From the NCBI GenBank assembly GCA_021904315.1, contig CM038912.1, positions 6,845,061 to 6,909,060 on the forward strand: DNA of 64,000 nt, given 5' to 3'. This stretch comes from Sphagnum magellanicum. Lineage: Eukaryota; Streptophyta; Sphagnopsida; Sphagnales; Sphagnaceae. The notes beneath the pieces were generated by a model. The model was not told the origin of the DNA. It was given only the letters and a program-made list of their open reading frames with translations, and did not search any database. The position numbers and the translations under genes were made by a program. Within the stretch, counting starts at the first letter, position 1, and each line of letters begins with the position of its first letter. Positions 60,813 through 64,000 of this stretch are shown in pieces.

Positions 60813-61585
60813 TGATGACACTAGAGTTATCTCTAAAGTAAGGAAAACACAGCACCAGAACCCTGAGTTTGATCATAAACGGGGTGAGATTAAAGAAAAA
60901 CCTGAAAAAAGAAAAGTACATTACCATTCAAGGGGGGAGGGGGGTTGTTGAAACTCAAAAAACTATCAAATTTTGTGCAAAACTGGTTTCATCTCATCTT
61001 TCCTTTTGCCTGAGCGCCTCCACTGCTGCTACATATATTTTCACTGCTCCTACCTGTACAACTACTATAATTAGTCTCAAACCTTTGTATTACATACTGA
61101 GTTTCAGCATTTCATGCCTTACTTTGCGGATACTAAAGTTATCCGTAAAGTCAGGCAAAGACAGCACGTGAACCCCCTGTTTGGTCACATGGGGGACGAG
61201 ATTTCAAAAAACAGGAAAAAAAAGTGCACTGAGCTTCAACGGGCATTAAACTCAGTTTAGCAACAAATTTGGTGCTAAACTGAGTTTGCCTTGTCCTTTC
61301 TTTTCGTGAACGCTTTCAACCAATCACTGCTGCTGCTATGTGTACTCTAACTATTCATGTTCTCGAGCCTGGTGCATTTAATCTCAGTATTTCATACCCT
61401 TATTTAATAAAATTTCATTACTTTGCGAACAACAGCCAGGAGGGGATCAAGCACCAAATGAGGGGTGCAACTCAGGCCCAACAGGGCATGACTTTAGGGA
61501 TAACTCTCCTATGTGTATTAAATACCGAGTTTCAGCATTTCATACTGAGATTTTTAAAAAATTCATTACTTTTTGTGGATACCAC
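60813..61585. repeat. Tandem duplication, 312-bp unit, two copies plus a partial third
   Basis: gttatctctaaagtaaggaa at 60826 matches gttatccgtaaagtcaggca at 61138 (offset 312), followed by cagcac..gaacccctg..tttg and gggg..gagat blocks. The unit end gtttcagcatttcat..ttactttgcggatac occurs at about 61100, 61385 (diverged) and 61532. The copies are moderately diverged and no coding content is recognised. Confidence 0.8.
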
Positions 61586-62308
61586 TGAAAGAGGGGTCGG
61601 AGGGTGAAAGGAGGCCCAAAGACTGATAACTTTGTTGTGTGAATTCGCTTTTAATTAGAGCATTCTCTATTGCAATTTCAGTCCTTTGGCAAATTTGAGA
61701 GTTGGATGAGCATGGTAATGCCCGAGAAGTGGGGCCCTTATTTAGGGAACTCCACACTCCGCGGCCATTACCTGACAATATAGAGCACCTACAGAATTGT
61801 TTTTTTTTCCCCATCTTGTTTCAAAAAATGAAACACTTGAGGCTTTTAGCTGAGGAAAATTTCTGCTTATAAGTAAGGTCCCCTCCAGACTCAGTAGAAA
61901 TTGTCTGCTGGTGCTTGATGTTCTTAGACAGGTCCAGACTTGTGCTCTTTAGTAAAGGACCTCTCGGATTCCTCTCATTTTCTATGTATACTTAGGTCAT
62001 CATGGAAGTCATGCATTTGTATAAATATGATGAATCTTGTGAGAGTTTTATTCTTTTCAGTTCAGGCTGTAACCAATCTGAATTATGAGTAATTTCTTTT
62101 GTGATTGTGCAACATATGCTTCATGTAAGGTGGAGCCATAATAGGGTGGGTGCATTCCCAATGGAAGGGCCGTACAAGAAGGTGGTAGCTAGTGGTGTTG
62201 GTTGATTCTTAGGTTTTAAAAGGATCCGTTGGTTTTGGGTTTAGCAACTTTCGTAAAATGAAGAATTGTTGATTTATTTTCTCAAAACTCAAATAATTGG
62301 GGTGGGAT
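61586..62308. other. Intergenic DNA, no gene seen
   Basis: G+C-balanced text without recognised exon; the minus frame 61566-61814 is unsupported. Confidence 0.45.
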
Positions 62309-62585
62309 AATTTTTTTTTTTTTTTTTCAATTTTGTGATATAATCAAAATTGCATTAATCTATAGGAAAATGTAACAAAAATTTGCTACAAGATAGTATG
62401 ATTTGAAAAAAAACATCTTTCTATATTTTTGGCTACATACTTGAACTACGTATACAATTTTGAGATTTTTTCTAATATTTTGATCAAATTTTGGCTATTG
62501 AAAATCTCAAAAAAGCACTTGATTTTAGCACTTTCAATTTTTAATATAACTTTTTAGCTACATATAGATAGTCAAAAAAGAAGAA
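62309..62585 (+). mobile_element. Third copy of the 20.8-kb MITE family
   Basis: Shares with 20809-21090 the start tttttttcaattttgtgatat (against tttttttgggtcaactttgtgatgt), the middle ttttggctacatacttgaa (against ttttggctacatatttgaa), the block gattttagcactttcaattt (against gattttaacactttcaattt) and the end tagctacatatagatagtcaaaaaa. The ends are inversely related. No clear target duplication remains. A fragment of the start motif also occurs inverted at 63358-63384. Confidence 0.7.
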
Positions 62586-62728
62586 GCTAATGAATAGTTC
62601 ATTTAAAAAAAGAATTACAAGCAGGCCAAAGGCTGGTGGTGGGCAGGGCCCACATAAGAAAAAAAATCACCAGACACAACATGATTGAAACAATTTAATT
62701 ACCTTTCATTCTCATAACTATCAATTAA

Positions 62729-62793
62729 TACAAAGTGGTCAAGTGACTCAAAACCATTCCTTTATTTGCAAGGTCTTGAGTTGAATCATTTCC
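62729..62793 (+). mobile_element. Second tRNA-like SINE head remnant
   Basis: AAAGTGGTCAAGTGACTC resembles a tRNA D-arm/A-box, and AAGGTCTTGAGTTGAATC a T-arm/B-box, 30-40 bases apart. The tail aatcatttcccta parallels the remnant at 41602-41661. No intact cloverleaf. Confidence 0.45.
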
Positions 62794-64000
62794 CTAGTAT
62801 ATGGGACCGAGACCTTACCAAGTCCCTAAAAATTGGACCTAGTGACTTGGCCATAAGATCCGGTATAGCCAGGTTTGGCACCATTCTGAGAATAAGCCAG
62901 GTTTGGCACCATTATAGAACAAGAGGTGAACCTTATCATAAGCATAGGGAGATAAATCATGAAGTGGTAGTAGGAGGGTACATATATCTACTATATTTGG
63001 GAGTAGGAGGGACCTTGCAATCATAGGTGCAAGGTCCCTTCAGCTCTCAAAAAATAGGTGTAAGGTCCTTCCGCTTTCCCCTCAAATATGGCTAAGGTCC
63101 CCTTTCCCTATTTAAGGTGGACTCAAGAGTGCCTCAGAAGAAGGCCAAATTTGGGGATCTACTCAAATGCCTTTGAATAGATGAAAGTTGTGCTTTGCTT
63201 AAGTGGATGACAGCATGTGAAGAAGTAAGGTGGAAGAGACTTGTTCCAGTGATTTGTTTTTTAACCAAAAAAAATTGGGAAAATTTTGGAGAAAAGTGAT
63301 TTTCAAGTGTAAATTTGACTAGTTATAAATTGGGGATAATTTTGCCATGTAGATTTTGTATCACAAAATTGACAAAAAAAAAAAACCCTGATTTTTCCTT
63401 TAACAAATTTTTGAAGTATGCACCTCTTTGTGGAGTCAAGGAGATCACTTTTCCACTTGTGCAATTGGAAAGCTTTTTATTCAATTAACGTTTTTCATTC
63501 AATTATTGTACTTCCTGAACAGATTGGACAATAATTAAATTATTTTTAAAATTTTAAATTTTTGGGAAAAAAAAAAGTGCCAAAAATCAAGAAAAACTAT
63601 ATCGGTTTGATTTGGGATTTCAAACCCGGTCAATGGGTTTAGACTTTTAGACAAAGTGAAACTGTAGCCCGCTTGTTACAAAGAGGTTTCTGTTACTAGT
63701 AATATTGTTCATGATCTAAATTTTCAAAATTCAAAAATCCAGTGTTGAAACTAAATATTTAAAATATATTAATTATTCGGAAGATGTTTGCTGAATCAGT
63801 TCAAAGACTAATATATTCACAATCTCAAATTTCTAAACCCCCCAGCATGAATGCCACCATTTCCCAATGCTCTCTTTCAAACACCATTTTGGACTTGTAA
63901 GACATAATTGGGAGAACACATGATCATGAATCTTACCAAACATGATCATTCATGTAATTTGTTAGTCAGTTTAGATAATCAATCATCTGACTTCAGATAA
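62794..64000. other. Intergenic DNA, no gene seen
   Basis: It contains a 28-bp direct repeat (agccaggtttggcaccatt at 62867 and 62895). The rest is AT-rich without recognised elements apart from the inverted MITE-end fragment near 63358-63384. Confidence 0.5.

Noticed and set aside
41602-62793. Functional tRNA genes at the two tRNA-like segments
   Set aside because: Acceptor and anticodon stems do not pair and the B-boxes are degenerate; SINE remnants fit better.

Overview
The window is nuclear DNA of a land plant: long AT-rich intergenic stretches with three intact, intron-bearing genes about 13-20 kb apart. All three encode plant-type proteins: a CASP-like membrane protein of the CASPL5 type (minus strand, 11.5-12.8 kb), a peroxisomal ACX2-type acyl-CoA oxidase (minus strand, 31.3-36.2 kb) and a CASP-like protein of the CASPL4 type (plus strand, 49.1-50.6 kb). 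I rebuilt their exon structures by hand from GT-AG sites, reading frame and family conservation. Each has short introns (about 110-780 bases) and a 5' region visibly richer in G+C and CpG than its surroundings. The transposon families and general texture fit a non-seed plant, perhaps a moss, but that is inference from remembered similarity and the species cannot be fixed from this sequence.

Layout: 1-9.3 kb is AT-rich with no gene I can support. CASPL5 follows at 11.5-12.8 kb with a long CpG-rich leader to about 13.7 kb. At 13.8-17.1 kb lie homopolymer tracts, a 326-bp tandem duplication and an orphan fragment resembling the first exon of a DExH7/DHX29-type helicase gene. A decayed LINE with reverse transcriptase and a C-terminal zinc-knuckle/endonuclease-like region occupies 17.6-20.2 kb. 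A small MITE with an 8-bp target duplication, a decayed minisatellite and a decayed BED-type hAT transposase gene fill 20.8-25.3 kb. At 26.1-29.0 kb are another MITE copy, a foldback element of about 0.4 kb and a PIF/Harbinger-like MITE.

ACX2 spans 31.3-36.2 kb, and a T-rich tandem array lies just beyond its 5' flank. At 37-47 kb there are minisatellites, a tRNA-like SINE remnant, an inverted second copy of the PIF-like MITE and a second, unrelated decayed hAT gene on the minus strand. CASPL4 at 49.1-50.6 kb carries a dimeric minisatellite in its first intron. The rest, 50.6-64 kb, is AT-rich with further arrays: a TACC/GGTA palindrome, a 36-bp minisatellite, a diverged 0.75-kb duplication, a 312-bp duplication, a 658-bp inverted-repeat element, a MITE copy and a second SINE-like remnant.

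The three genes form no operon and no evident pathway. ACX2 acts in peroxisomal fatty-acid beta-oxidation; the CASP-like proteins are four-helix membrane proteins. I found no recognisable Gypsy or Copia element, no CRISPR array, no intact tRNA or rRNA gene and no convincing new multi-gene system. The more unusual content is the set of small non-autonomous elements with readable ends, the intronic dimeric minisatellite and the orphan helicase exon.
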